Below, in pieces: positions 17,201-25,569 of a stretch of 64,000 nt of DNA. The number at the start of each line of letters is the position of its first letter. The first letter of the stretch is position 1. A program made the translations under genes and the position numbers. The stretch comes from Crocosphaera chwakensis CCY0110 (GTDB lineage Bacteria; Cyanobacteriota; Cyanobacteriia; Cyanobacteriales; Microcystaceae). Location of the stretch: NCBI RefSeq assembly GCF_000169335.1, contig NZ_AAXW01000019.1, positions 18,366-82,365 on the forward strand. Direction: 5' to 3'. The notes beneath the pieces were generated by a model, which was not told the DNA's origin, did not search any database, and saw only the letters and a list, made by a program, of their open reading frames with translations.

Positions 17201-18857
17201 TATCCCCTGTTTTTTGTCCTTCTAGGTAACGATGGGCTAATTTTAGATATAATTCGCTCAAAGCGAAAGATAATAAAGGTAAAGCTCCCGGCATATCCGC
17301 CACTTCATCAATTAAACGATCAACTAAATAGCCTTTATCTTCCAAAGATTCAAAATACACCATTTTTGCTGATGCTGGTTCTTCTATCACTTCCCGTAAG
17401 TCATTACGACTCATCGCAGGAACAATAAACCGTCCCTCTTGCCAATAGTCTGTTAAGAGTGTATTGCTAAACTGGGATTCAAAATCTGATCGCAATGTGA
17501 TAACTATTCTTAATTGATTGTCATAAGTTGTTGCAAGATTGGCTAATATCTGCAAAAATTGTTCTCTTTCGCTTTCATCTCGACTCAGAGTAATTAATTC
17601 TTCTAATTGGTCAATTACCAATAATAATTTCTGATGAGGATGATTTCTAGACCAATTAGCGATCGCTTGATGTAAGGTTTTTGAATTATCGTCTAATTCC
17701 TTGATCAAAGTATTTAAACGATTTAACGGAAACTCCCCTGGACGAATGGGGGTCAAGGTTTTCCATTGAGGCAATGGGTCTAAATAAGCCATTAATCCGG
17801 CTTTAACTAAACTCGATTTTCCTGAACCAGATGCACCGAGAACCACAGTCAACGGACGAGCAGAATGACTAATAAATTCATAAAGTTGCTTAATTAAAGC
17901 GGTTCTACCAAAGAATAAATTACTATGTTTCTTTTCATAAGATTTTAAACCCCGATAAGGATTATTTTCTTCTAAATTATCTAAAGAGGGTGCAAAGGGT
18001 AAGTTTAAAGGATGACCAGGAATTAGGAAAATAAATTCCCCTTTATCATGCTTCTTTAAACTCCAAATTTGGGGAGTTTGACGCTTTTTTATAGCATAAG
18101 TAGGAACTTCTACGGAATCTCGTAAGTATAAATAAAGTTCTGTTGCGGTAATGATGCCATCGCCGGCAGGTTTTCCATTTTTAGCAGGGGGATAAACATC
18201 GGCATTTCCCCGTAATGCTTCCATTAACGCTGTAGCAAAGGGAGAATGGTTCGCCTGGTTTTTAGCAATTCCGCGATCGTTTTTGAGGTCTAAATTATCC
18301 AAAGCCGTTTGATCGTAGCCGGCGGAGGTGATTATTTGCCAGGCTGGATCTTGTATAAAGCGATCGTAACGTTCTTTATAGATCACTTCTGGTATAACCC
18401 CAATATCACGGGTACTAGACCAACGAAAAGCACCGGCAAAACAGCAATCTAAGATAACAAAACAATGACGACAAGAAAGCTTGCTTAAGGCTGCTTCTAC
18501 TGTCTCCATAGGAAGATAAGTAGAAACATCCCCTAATTTGCCATCTTGGGGGATTAAGTAGCCTTGGGGACCTTCATCTCCATTGAGTGCAATACCATGA
18601 CCAGCAAAGTAAAAAATAAGGCGACTAGATGAGGTTTGAATTAAGTTAGGTAAGTCAATGTTTAATAATTGTTCTAACTGTTGTTTTGTGGGTTGATAGT
18701 CAATAATAGGGTGCAGTTTATAATGATAATCTTGTTCTAAAATATCAGCGATCGCTATTGCATCTTGTTGGGCAGTTCCTAATGGGGGAATACCATTTTG
18801 ATAGTTATTAATGCCAATAATAACAGCTATATTTTGTGTAAATTCATATTGAGACAT
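14286..18857 (-). CDS. Caspase-family (C14) peptidase fused to STAND NTPase and 14 WD40 repeats
   Basis: About 1523 residues. The N-terminal caspase-like domain has the catalytic His in YFAGHGIAL near residue 86 and Cys in ILDCCFAGAF near 136. A P-loop NTPase of the STAND type follows, with GASGSGKSS near 342 and Walker B VIDQLEEL near 414. A single membrane helix (VIAVMLVLSGLIGAGL) lies near 797. Fourteen WD40 repeats fill about residues 884-1490, enough for two seven-bladed propellers, ending in a Cys-containing helical tail. STAND proteins stay inactive until the sensor repeats bind a trigger and the NTPase oligomerises; fused proteases then act as effectors. Proteins of this build occur in cyanobacteria and are candidates for regulated cell death or antiphage defence; that role is inferred. 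The open frame extends 18 codons further to 18911, but MSQYEFTQN at 18857 fits better. Confidence 0.92.
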   Translation of the reverse strand: MSQYEFTQNIAVIIGINNYQNGIPPLGTAQQDAIAIADILEQDYHYKLHPIIDYQPTKQQLEQLLNIDLPNLIQTSSSRLIFYFAGHGIALNGDEGPQGYLIPQDGKLGDVSTYLPMETVEAALSKLSCRHCFVILDCCFAGAFRWSSTRDIGVIPEVIYKERYDRFIQDPAWQIITSAGYDQTALDNLDLKNDRGIAKNQANHSPFATALMEALRGNADVYPPAKNGKPAGDGIITATELYLYLRDSVEVPTYAIKKRQTPQIWSLKKHDKGEFIFLIPGHPLNLPFAPSLDNLEENNPYRGLKSYEKKHSNLFFGRTALIKQLYEFISHSARPLTVVLGASGSGKSSLVKAGLMAYLDPLPQWKTLTPIRPGEFPLNRLNTLIKELDDNSKTLHQAIANWSRNHPHQKLLLVIDQLEELITLSRDESEREQFLQILANLATTYDNQLRIVITLRSDFESQFSNTLLTDYWQEGRFIVPAMSRNDLREVIEEPASAKMVYFESLEDKGYLVDRLIDEVADMPGALPLLSFALSELYLKLAHRYLEGQKTGDTVDRVITWQDYDQLGGVIKSLTRRADEEYNALVKEDAAYAITIRHVMLRMVAIGGELARRRVYQKELVYPEPEYGRVKTFIKRFDEVRLLISDQDERGEYVEPAHDALVTGWDKLLTWKKEEEETLILQRRLTPAAMEWEQVKENYQTGLFDKANPVINGIDRGFLLVENLLFKLPGYLIRRLQRSQEQQRRLPTQFLWNSNPYLDVLDQEIKEEDNWLNKAEREFIQASVLQKRRNGSWRVRIVIAVMLVLSGLIGAGLTQQKFAELNKANSLGRLSLSLFDEGKELDAFVEAIRARKILQKHKINDPDVMRALIRTVYEGSEKNQFHCNCDWVMNIDFHPNGQILASGGGDGTIKLWNLETGELIRTLKGQNDTISSISFNGNSKILASSSINHNIIEIWNLETGKVIRTLKEHNEGVQSVSFSFDGKTLASGSNDNTIKLWDVKTGEVIHTLKGHNEPISSVSFSPNGKILASGSDDNTVKLWNLETGELIRTLKGHNDSGFVTSLSFSPNGQLLASGSNGSKNGSIILWNIKTGQIIKNLENREVTIWSVSFSPDGKSLASGSGSDDNTVKLWDIETGELIRTLKGHNDRVRSVSFSPDSKTLASSSDDGRIQFWNVQLRQPVSITKAHDNGVYSVSFHPDGKILASGGRDGTIKLWDVEKGEIIHTFNHDNGSVWNIIFNPDGKILASSGDDGTIKLWDVKRTELLNTLNHHTGLVRRINFSPEGKILASGGDDGTIKLWDVEKGQLIHTLNPYNEAIVSISFSPNGKLLAASGINSKTIKIWNLQTQKYLEPLVGHDTAIQSLSFSPDNKILASGSDQGIIKLWKSNKKQESFTEIFSITTYGNVGAIETFLTILSLNFSRDSQILASGSNSNSNTVQIWDSNTGNSIYSFNNHSDSVNGVSFNPKRNILASGSDDQSIKLWDIDLNSLIERSCEKVWTYLHNSSANLSESDRHLCDDILSEKLE

Positions 18858-19058
18858 TTGATTATTGCTTATTTTTACTCTTAATTTTCCTAAACTGGAG
18901 TTGAGACTCACTCCACCAAAATCATATTGTACAGTCGAGTCTAAGCAAAGATGGTATTTTCTCCCTTTTTCTTTAAGGCTAGTGAAGCTTATCTAAAAGG
19001 CTGCTTCTTGCTTCTAAGATATTCCCTATTGCACCCCCTACAAGCTAATTAAACCTAT

Positions 19059-19093
19059 AAAAAAAAAGAAGCATCTTAAATTTAAGATGCTTC
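19059..19093 (-). terminator. Intrinsic terminator of dnaK
   Basis: A perfect 13-bp palindrome, GAAGCATCTTAAA (19068-19080) with TTTAAGATGCTTC (19081-19093), is followed on the minus strand by nine T residues (19067 down to 19059). It lies about 25 bases after the dnaK stop. Confidence 0.92.
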
Positions 19094-19116
19094 TAAAAAC
19101 TATTCTAAGATAGTAA

Positions 19117-21045
19117 TTACTTAGAATCAGACTCTGAAAATTCAGCATCAATGACATCATCGCCACCGTCAGAGGAACCACCACCAGGGGCTGCACCACC
19201 AGCACTATCCGTAGGTCCAGCACCGGCACCAGGCGCGCCACCAGCTTGTTGATAGACACTGCTACCAATACTGTAAAGCAGTTGTTGTAACTCTTCGGTT
19301 AAAGACTTGATTTGATCGTCATTATCTTGGGCGATCGCATCTTTGAGGTCTTTAATTAACCCTTCAGCCTTGGTTTTATCTCCAGCAGGAACTTTATCCC
19401 CTAACTCATTGAGTTGTTTTTCAGCTTGATAAACTAAAGAGTCAGCTTGGTTCTTACGGTCGATTTTTTCTCGACGTTCCTTGTCTGCGCTGGCGTTAGC
19501 TTCTGCTTCTTGCACCATGCGATCAACTTCGGTATCGGGTAAAGTAGAAGCTCCAGTAATACTGATAGACTGTTCTTTACCAGTTCCTTTGTCTTTGGCG
19601 GTAACGTTGAGAATACCGTTAGCATCAATATCAAAGGTTACTTCAATTTGAGGAACACCACGAGGTGCAGGGGGAATACCATCTAAGCGGAATAACCCTA
19701 AATCTTTGTTATCTTTGGCCATTTCCCGTTCCCCTTGAAGAACGTGAATTTCTACATTACTTTGACCATCAACCGCAGTCGAGAAGACCTCAGATTTTTT
19801 GGTAGGAATGGTGGTGTTACGAGGAATAATTTTGGTCATAACACCGCCGAGGGTTTCCACACCAAGAGACAGAGGGGTTACATCTAAGAGAAGGATATCT
19901 TTTACTTCACCGGCTAAGACACCCCCTTGAATGGCTGCACCCATCGCTACCACTTCGTCAGGGTTAACCCCTTTGTTGGGTTCTTTTCCTAAGATTTTTT
20001 GGACTAATTCTTGAACCGCAGGAATACGAGTTGAACCCCCAACTAATACCACTTCATCAATGTCGCTGTTGCTGAGTTTAGCGTCTTTCATCGCCTTTTC
20101 AACAGGGATGCGAGAGCGATCAATGAGATCAGAACAGAGTTCCTCAAATTTTGCCCGTGTTAAGGTTGTATCGAGGTGTTTGGGACCTTCTTGGGTAGCG
20201 GTGATAAAGGGTAGGTTAATCTCGCTTTGGGTAACGCTAGAAAGTTCAATTTTAGCTTTTTCGGCTGCTTCGGTTAACCGTTGCAGTGCTTGCTTATCTT
20301 TGCGAAGATCGATCCCTTCATTACTTTCAAATTGTTTAGCGAGAAAATCAACAATTTTTTTATCAAAGTCGTCACCCCCTAGGTGAGTATCTCCAGAAGT
20401 AGCCAATACTTCAAATACACCGTCACCCACTTCTAGGATAGATACGTCAAAGGTTCCACCCCCTAAGTCAAATACCAGGATAGTTTCGTTACTCTTTTTG
20501 TCTAACCCGTAGGCTAAAGACGCTGCCGTAGGCTCGTTAATAATCCGTTTTACTTCAATTCCGGCGATTTTACCTGCGTCTTTGGTTGCTTGACGTTGAG
20601 AGTCGTTAAAGTAAGCAGGAACAGTAATTACTGCTTCGGTAACGGTTTCGCCAAGGTATTTACTAGCATCTTCAACTAACTTACGTAATACCTGCGCTGA
20701 AATTTCTTCAGGTGCAAATTGTTTGCTTTGAGCAGGACAATCTAATTTAACATTACCGTTGCTGTCCCGTATTACTTTATAAGAAACTTCTGTTGCTTCG
20801 TTAGTGACTTCTTCGTGTTTGCGACCAATGAAACGTTTAACTGAATAAAAGGTATTTTCAGGGTTCATCACCGCTTGACGCTTAGCAATTTGTCCTACCA
20901 AGCGATCGCCATTTTTGGCATAAGCGACCACCGAAGGGGTGGTACGAAAGCCCTCTGCGTTAGCAATAACAGTAGGTTTACCCCCTTCCATTACCGCGAC
21001 ACAAGAGTTTGTAGTTCCTAAATCAATTCCGACAACTTTTCCCAT
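19117..21045 (-). CDS. dnaK: Hsp70 chaperone DnaK (DnaK2-like)
   Basis: A 642-residue ATP-dependent chaperone acting with DnaJ and GrpE. The ATPase domain starts VVGIDLGTTNSCVAVMEGG and contains the phosphate loops VFDLGGGTFDVSILE and LVGGSTRIPAVQ. The substrate-binding domain follows from about residue 390, with DVTPLSLGVETLGG. The C-terminus has a Gly/Ala-rich linker and the acidic end DDVIDAEFSESDSK. Cyanobacteria have several DnaK proteins; the length and C-terminal end fit the essential DnaK2 type, though paralogue assignment is inferred. No CIRCE operator was seen upstream. It has a strong terminator and no partner chaperone genes beside it. Confidence 0.96.
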   Translation of the reverse strand: MGKVVGIDLGTTNSCVAVMEGGKPTVIANAEGFRTTPSVVAYAKNGDRLVGQIAKRQAVMNPENTFYSVKRFIGRKHEEVTNEATEVSYKVIRDSNGNVKLDCPAQSKQFAPEEISAQVLRKLVEDASKYLGETVTEAVITVPAYFNDSQRQATKDAGKIAGIEVKRIINEPTAASLAYGLDKKSNETILVFDLGGGTFDVSILEVGDGVFEVLATSGDTHLGGDDFDKKIVDFLAKQFESNEGIDLRKDKQALQRLTEAAEKAKIELSSVTQSEINLPFITATQEGPKHLDTTLTRAKFEELCSDLIDRSRIPVEKAMKDAKLSNSDIDEVVLVGGSTRIPAVQELVQKILGKEPNKGVNPDEVVAMGAAIQGGVLAGEVKDILLLDVTPLSLGVETLGGVMTKIIPRNTTIPTKKSEVFSTAVDGQSNVEIHVLQGEREMAKDNKDLGLFRLDGIPPAPRGVPQIEVTFDIDANGILNVTAKDKGTGKEQSISITGASTLPDTEVDRMVQEAEANASADKERREKIDRKNQADSLVYQAEKQLNELGDKVPAGDKTKAEGLIKDLKDAIAQDNDDQIKSLTEELQQLLYSIGSSVYQQAGGAPGAGAGPTDSAGGAAPGGGSSDGGDDVIDAEFSESDSK

Positions 21046-21455
21046 ATCCTATACTCCGTAATTACTATATGACTTACTCAATGCTGTTAGTTCAGCCTAA
21101 GTATTAATAATGGGTTTCTCTGAGTATTTTTCACTCATATCTATGGTGACGGGATAGGGGTTTTATAGGGTAGTGTAGGTTTCCGAACCTAGGGATGACG
21201 GTTTGAAGATTATTGTCACCTAAGTTAGAGGAAAATAAGAGATAATAAAGTCATTGATAAACTTCATTTTTATCAAAATTCTTACTGCTAACTTTTTCAT
21301 CTTCTATTTTAATTTCTTCCAAAAGTTTATTAACAAGATTATTCATCAATTAATTACTATAATTTTTAGAAGCAGCCCTTTCAAGGTATTGTGATTATTC
21401 CCAATTTATAGTTAGGTAAAAGAATCTCTCTTGCTAAGAAAGGGAAGTAGGGAGA
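21046..21455. other. Intergenic region upstream of dnaK
   Basis: 410 bases that should hold the dnaK promoter (minus) and lie just before a transposase remnant (plus). No CIRCE-like inverted repeat, RNA gene or convincing ORF was seen. Confidence 0.5.
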
Positions 21456-21680
21456 ATGATTCTAGGGCAGGTATTTGAGCGTTTTGTTGAAGAAAGTCCA
21501 GCGTCGGTTATGGTTCGTGGACTGCTCGAAAAAATCTTATACCCTCAAAAACTCGACGCATTATTTGAGAGAAGTCCAGAAAATCAGTACACAAGAGAAT
21601 TACTATTTTCTAGAGTAGTAGAGATGATGTCTATTTACATCACAGGTTTGGTAGAACCGAAAATTATAATTTTTTTGTAA
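21456..21680 (+). pseudogene. Truncated transposase N-terminus (IS4-like)
   Basis: Seventy-four codons whose first 60 residues, from MILGQVFERFVEESPASVMV to RELLFSRVVEMMS, look like the N-terminal domain of a cyanobacterial IS4-type transposase. The frame then diverges and stops, and the DDE catalytic domain is absent. Inverted-repeat ends were not found. It is best read as debris of an insertion sequence, and its presence next to another short fragment suggests a past insertion and deletion here. Confidence 0.65.
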
Positions 21681-21699
21681 GTGATGTTCTAATTCTCGT

Positions 21700-21921
21700 A
21701 TGGTTTTAGGGAATGCAGTTGGGTCTGAATATGCTACTTTAATTTTCAAAGATATTGATAATGATGGGATTTCTAAATCTATTGTTTCTTCCGAGTTTTG
21801 GGGTAAATATGGGTTAGAATCTTGTGCAGCAGATCCTTGGGAAATAATAATTAAAGTTAGACTAAATAACCCACCAACTTTTGACATTGTAGAGATTAGA
21901 GATTTATGGGTAGATACATAA
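21700..21921 (+). CDS. Short hypothetical protein or gene fragment
   Basis: Seventy-three residues with natural-looking codon use. The centre reads FKDIDNDGISKSIVSSEFWG, reminiscent of Asp/Asn-rich calcium-loop or FG-GAP-like strands, and the end is VEIRDLWVDT. The N-terminus is abrupt: an in-frame TGA lies six codons upstream, just after the transposase remnant. It may therefore be the 3' remnant of a gene cut by the insertion, or a real small gene. An ORF of 114 residues exists on the opposite strand (21603-21947) with a signal-like start; I judged the plus strand more likely but the choice is not firm. Confidence 0.35.
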   Translation: MVLGNAVGSEYATLIFKDIDNDGISKSIVSSEFWGKYGLESCAADPWEIIIKVRLNNPPTFDIVEIRDLWVDT

Positions 21922-21934
21922 CCTAGTAAAATAG

Positions 21935-23080
21935 ATGAAGTCTTCAACTGTTCTACTTATGACTTCATCTCGTTATAAAGTTTGTATTACCCTTGGAACC
22001 CGTCCCGAAGCCATAAAACTTGCTCCTGTGATTCAAAAATTTCGTGACTCAGAGGCATTTGAAACCCATGTTATCTTAACCGGACAACATCGGGAAATGG
22101 TAGAACAGGTCATGCAACTGTTTGAAATAACAGCAGATGAAGACTTGAATATTATGCAGCCAAAACAAACCCTCACGGACATCACGTATCGCAGTTTACA
22201 AGGGTTAGAAAGCATTTTTAAAAGAATACAACCCCATTGTGTGATTGTCCAAGGGGATACCACAACAGCCTTTGCTGCCACTTTAGCTGCATTTTATCAA
22301 CAAATTCCTATCGGTCACGTAGAAGCCGGTTTACGAACGGATAATATTTATAACCCCTATCCAGAAGAAGCTAACCGTCGCCTTATTTCCCAACTGGCCC
22401 AGTTACATTTTGCCCCGACTCAGTTGGCTGTAGAAAATTTAAACCGATCTAGTGTAACAGGAGAAGTCCATTTAACAGGAAATACCGTCATTGATGCGTT
22501 GTTAACTGTTGCTGATAAACAGCCTGAATGTAATGTTAAAGGGTTAGATTGGAATCAATATCGGGTGCTATTGGCTACCGTACATCGACGAGAGAACTGG
22601 GGAGAGCCTCTACAAGATATTTTAAGAGGGTTTCACCTCATTTTAGACAAATTTCCGAATACAGCCCTGTTACTGCCCATGCACCGTAACCCAACGGTAA
22701 GAGAACCAATAAAAGCATCTTTAGGCAACCATCCGAGAGTCTTTTTAACTGAACCCTTGGACTATGGGGAGTTAGTCGGTGCGATTCAACGCTGTTATCT
22801 ATTATTAACCGATTCTGGCGGTTTACAAGAAGAAGCTCCTAGTTTGGGTAAACCGGTGTTAGTCTTACGGAAAACGACGGAACGCCCTGAAGCAGTGGAC
22901 GCAGGAACGGCTAAATTAGTAGGTACAGATTATCAAGATATTGTTAGTAATAGTAGTGAATTATTAAGTAATAAAGTAGCTTATGAAAAGATGGCGAATG
23001 CAGTTAACCCTTTTGGAGATGGTCAGGCAAGCGATCGCATTTTAGAAATTGTGCAACATTATTTAGGAGAAAACCATTAA
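21935..23080 (+). CDS. wecB: UDP-N-acetylglucosamine 2-epimerase (non-hydrolysing)
   Basis: A 381-residue enzyme that interconverts UDP-GlcNAc and UDP-ManNAc for surface polysaccharide synthesis. Motifs in order: LGTRPEAIKLAPV at the N-terminus, GDTTTAFAATLAA, VEAGLRTDNIYNPYPEE, TVHRRENWG, and DSGGLQEEAPSLGKP near the nucleotide site. Full length. An alternative start eight codons later (MTSSRYKVCITLG at 21959) would remove a non-conserved extension. The gene stands apart from other polysaccharide genes; the upstream neighbour is debris and the downstream neighbour ilvC is convergent. Confidence 0.94.
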   Translation: MKSSTVLLMTSSRYKVCITLGTRPEAIKLAPVIQKFRDSEAFETHVILTGQHREMVEQVMQLFEITADEDLNIMQPKQTLTDITYRSLQGLESIFKRIQPHCVIVQGDTTTAFAATLAAFYQQIPIGHVEAGLRTDNIYNPYPEEANRRLISQLAQLHFAPTQLAVENLNRSSVTGEVHLTGNTVIDALLTVADKQPECNVKGLDWNQYRVLLATVHRRENWGEPLQDILRGFHLILDKFPNTALLLPMHRNPTVREPIKASLGNHPRVFLTEPLDYGELVGAIQRCYLLLTDSGGLQEEAPSLGKPVLVLRKTTERPEAVDAGTAKLVGTDYQDIVSNSSELLSNKVAYEKMANAVNPFGDGQASDRILEIVQHYLGENH

Positions 23081-23149
23081 CAATTTTGACTCATATTGGC
23101 GAACTAATCACAATAGATTCTAATAATAATCGTCAATTTTCCTTATTCA

Positions 23150-23268
23150 CGCGCGGGGAAACCGCGCGTAGTAACCTCCGTTGCTTTTTTAGCAGAAATC
23201 CTGTCTAAGCAAGTAATCTTTAAGGATCAAGAATCCTCCACTACAACGTCAGCTTAGTGGTGGGAGTC
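23150..23268. mobile_element. Possible IS200/IS605-type right-end remnant
   Basis: Two hairpins lie in the wecB-ilvC gap: CGCGCGG (23150-23156) with CCGCGCG (23162-23168), and CCACTA (23238-23243) with TAGTGG (23255-23260) followed by TGGGAGTCAA. The arrangement AATCCTCC, a hairpin, then GTGGGAGTCAA resembles the subterminal hairpin at the right end of cyanobacterial IS200/IS605/TnpB elements. No tnpA or tnpB is present, so it would be a solo end. It may now act as a transcription stop between the convergent genes. The class is inferred. Confidence 0.45.
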
Positions 23269-24262
23269 AATTATCTTTTAACCAACTAAACATAGCCCGT
23301 AAATCTTTACCCACTTCTTCAATAGGGTGTTCAGCTTCTTGACGGCGCATTGCTGTAAACCCTGGTTTACCCGATTGATTTTCTAGAACAAATTCTCTTG
23401 CAAATTGACCGGATTGAATTTCCCCAAGAATTTGTTTCATTTCGGCGCGAGTTTCATCAGTGACGATACGGGGTCCCCTGGTTAAGTCTCCATATTCTGC
23501 CGTATTAGAGATACTATCGCGCATTTTAGCGAGTCCACCTTCTACGATCAAATCCACAATTAATTTGACTTCGTGCAGACATTCAAAATAAGCTAATTCA
23601 GGCTGATAACCGGCCGCGACAAGGGTTTCAAACCCTGATTTTATGAGTGCCGATAAACCACCGCAGAGTACCACCTGTTCCCCAAATAAATCCGTTTCGG
23701 TTTCTTCTCTGAAACTGGTTTCAAGAATACCGGCGCGAGTTCCTCCGATTCCTTTAGCATAGGCCATGGCGCGATCGCGAGCTTGTCCACTGGCATCTTG
23801 ATAAACGGCGAATAAACAAGGAACCCCTTCCCCTTGTTCATAGGTACGGCGTACTAAATGTCCCGGTCCTTTGGGGGCAATCATTACCACGTCTACAGTT
23901 TCAGGGGGAACAATTTGACCAAAGTGAATGTTAAAGCCATGAGCAAAGGATAAGACCTTTCCATCCCTTAAATTGGGTTGGATTTCTTCTTGATAGACTG
24001 TTTTTTGAACTTCATCAGGCAACAAAATCATGATCCAATCAGCAGCACTGGCAGCATCGGCTACGCTGAGAACTTTTAGCCCTGCATCTTCAGCTTGTTT
24101 CCTTGATTTACTGCCTGGATACAGCCCCACTACCACATTGATGCCACTGTCTTTTAAATTAAGGGCGTGGGCATGACCTTGAGAACCATAACCAATAATG
24201 GCCACGGTTCTATCTGCTAATAAATCAAGGTTGGCATCTGCATCGTAATACATCCGAGCCAT
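23267..24262 (-). CDS. ilvC: Ketol-acid reductoisomerase
   Basis: A 331-residue class I enzyme of valine/isoleucine/leucine synthesis that rearranges and reduces acetolactate with NADPH and Mg2+. The NADP-binding loop is IIGYGSQGHAHALNLKDSG near the N-terminus, followed by PKGPGHLVRRTYEQGEGVP. The metal-binding Glu-rich helices include ETETDLFGEQVVLCGG and YFECLHEVKLIVDLI. Full length. The stop overlaps the last bases of the IS605-like hairpin region. Confidence 0.97.
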   Translation of the reverse strand: MARMYYDADANLDLLADRTVAIIGYGSQGHAHALNLKDSGINVVVGLYPGSKSRKQAEDAGLKVLSVADAASAADWIMILLPDEVQKTVYQEEIQPNLRDGKVLSFAHGFNIHFGQIVPPETVDVVMIAPKGPGHLVRRTYEQGEGVPCLFAVYQDASGQARDRAMAYAKGIGGTRAGILETSFREETETDLFGEQVVLCGGLSALIKSGFETLVAAGYQPELAYFECLHEVKLIVDLIVEGGLAKMRDSISNTAEYGDLTRGPRIVTDETRAEMKQILGEIQSGQFAREFVLENQSGKPGFTAMRRQEAEHPIEEVGKDLRAMFSWLKDN

Positions 24263-24386
24263 GAGGCTGTCTCCTAACTTTCTTACAAACTTTCCATTAT
24301 ATAATCTATAGTCCCTAAGGTGCGGATTTGGGGATTTTGTAATCTTTCTTTTGTCTTTGAGAATGAGAGGACTTTATGTCTTGCCA

Positions 24387-24857
24387 TTAACTCGGATTGA
24401 CCCACATTAAGGTTTGACCATATTCTACTGGTTCGCCGTTGGCTACTGCAATCTCCATCAGTTCTCCTGTAACTTCGGCTTCAATTTCATTCATCAATTT
24501 CATTGCTTCGATAATACAGACGGTTTGGGTATTACTGACGCGATCGCCCACGTCCACAAAGGGCGGTTCATCGGGGGCGGGGGCGCGATAGAAGGTTCCT
24601 ACCATAGGAGAAGTAATGGCCACCCATTTTTTTTCTGCTGGAGATGGGGTTGTTTCTGGGGGTGGGGTGGGTATCGTAGGGGCTGATGAAGGTTGGGCTA
24701 AGGTTTCCGAAGCTATAGGGGCTACAGTTTGACCCTTGGTGGTAACGTCTCGGCGGACATTTAACTCAAACGTTTCTGTTTTTAGGCTAACTTCGGCAAT
24801 ATCAGTATGAGCGATCGCCCCTAATAAATCTCGTAGTTCATTAAAATTAATTGACAC
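24387..24857 (-). CDS. accB: Biotin carboxyl carrier protein of acetyl-CoA carboxylase
   Basis: A 156-residue carrier that holds biotin for fatty acid synthesis. The N-terminal segment (INFNELRDLLGAIAHTDIAE) is followed by a Pro/Thr/Ser-rich linker near residues 40-75 and the biotinyl domain at the C-terminus, with the biotinylated Lys in CIIEAMKLMNEIEAE. It is 66 bases downstream of efp on the same strand, a pairing common in cyanobacteria and suggesting co-transcription. Confidence 0.96.
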   Translation of the reverse strand: MSINFNELRDLLGAIAHTDIAEVSLKTETFELNVRRDVTTKGQTVAPIASETLAQPSSAPTIPTPPPETTPSPAEKKWVAITSPMVGTFYRAPAPDEPPFVDVGDRVSNTQTVCIIEAMKLMNEIEAEVTGELMEIAVANGEPVEYGQTLMWVNPS

Positions 24858-24922
24858 AGATTACCTATCCCATAATCGTTGATCAAATAGAGGTTGTCTC
24901 CCTAGGGACAACTCTTCAGGCT

Positions 24923-25483
24923 TTAATTTTCTCGTCCTAAATAGGAACCATCACGGGTATCGACTTTAATTTTTTCTCCAATGGAAATAAACAGAGGAAC
25001 CATTACTTGCGCTCCGGTTTCGACAATAGCGGGTTTGGTTCCCCCGGTTGCGGTATCCCCTTTTACCCCTGGATCAGTGTCAGTTACTTCTAAAGTAACT
25101 GAGGTTGGCAATTGTACCTCTAAGATTTGATCGTTCCAGAAGAGGACATCAGCTTCCATTTCTTCTTTGATATAATTAACCGTTGTTCCCATTTGTTCAG
25201 GGCTTAAACGCACTTCTTCAAAGGTTTCCATATCCATAAAGACGTATTGTTCGCCTTCTTTATAGGTATGTTGCATGGTGCGTTTTTCTAGGTTCGCTTG
25301 AGGAACGGTTTCCCCTGCGCGAAAGGTTCGCTCAACCACGCTGCCAGTTTGAGCATTTTTTAGCTTGGTTCGTACAAAGGCAGAGCCTTTTCCCGGTTTA
25401 ACGTGCAGGAATTCAACGACGCGCCACACTGAACCATCTAATTCAATGGTGACACCGCTCCGAAAATCATTACTAGAAATCAT
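24923..25483 (-). CDS. efp: Elongation factor P
   Basis: A 186-residue translation factor that relieves ribosome stalling at consecutive prolines. It has three beta-barrel domains. The tip loop of domain I is VKPGKGSAFVRTKL, whose central Lys (residue 32) is the position modified in many bacteria; no modification enzyme is encoded nearby. The C-terminal domain III ends KIKVDTRDGSYLGREN. It is the first gene of the efp-accB pair. Confidence 0.97.
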   Translation of the reverse strand: MISSNDFRSGVTIELDGSVWRVVEFLHVKPGKGSAFVRTKLKNAQTGSVVERTFRAGETVPQANLEKRTMQHTYKEGEQYVFMDMETFEEVRLSPEQMGTTVNYIKEEMEADVLFWNDQILEVQLPTSVTLEVTDTDPGVKGDTATGGTKPAIVETGAQVMVPLFISIGEKIKVDTRDGSYLGREN

Positions 25484-25569
25484 GAAAGGCTTTTAGAGCT
25501 TTAGAAAGTCAAGATTTATTTTACAAGAGTTTGGCAAACCTGAGGTTAATTACCTCATATCTATTAACA

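Noticed and set aside
21046..21130. CIRCE heat-shock operator before dnaK
   Set aside because: I looked for the TTAGCACTC/GAGTGCTAA inverted repeat and did not find it.
21603..21947. 114-residue minus-strand ORF with signal-like start
   Set aside because: It overlaps the better-looking plus-strand frame and runs into the wecB start region; retained only as an alternative reading.
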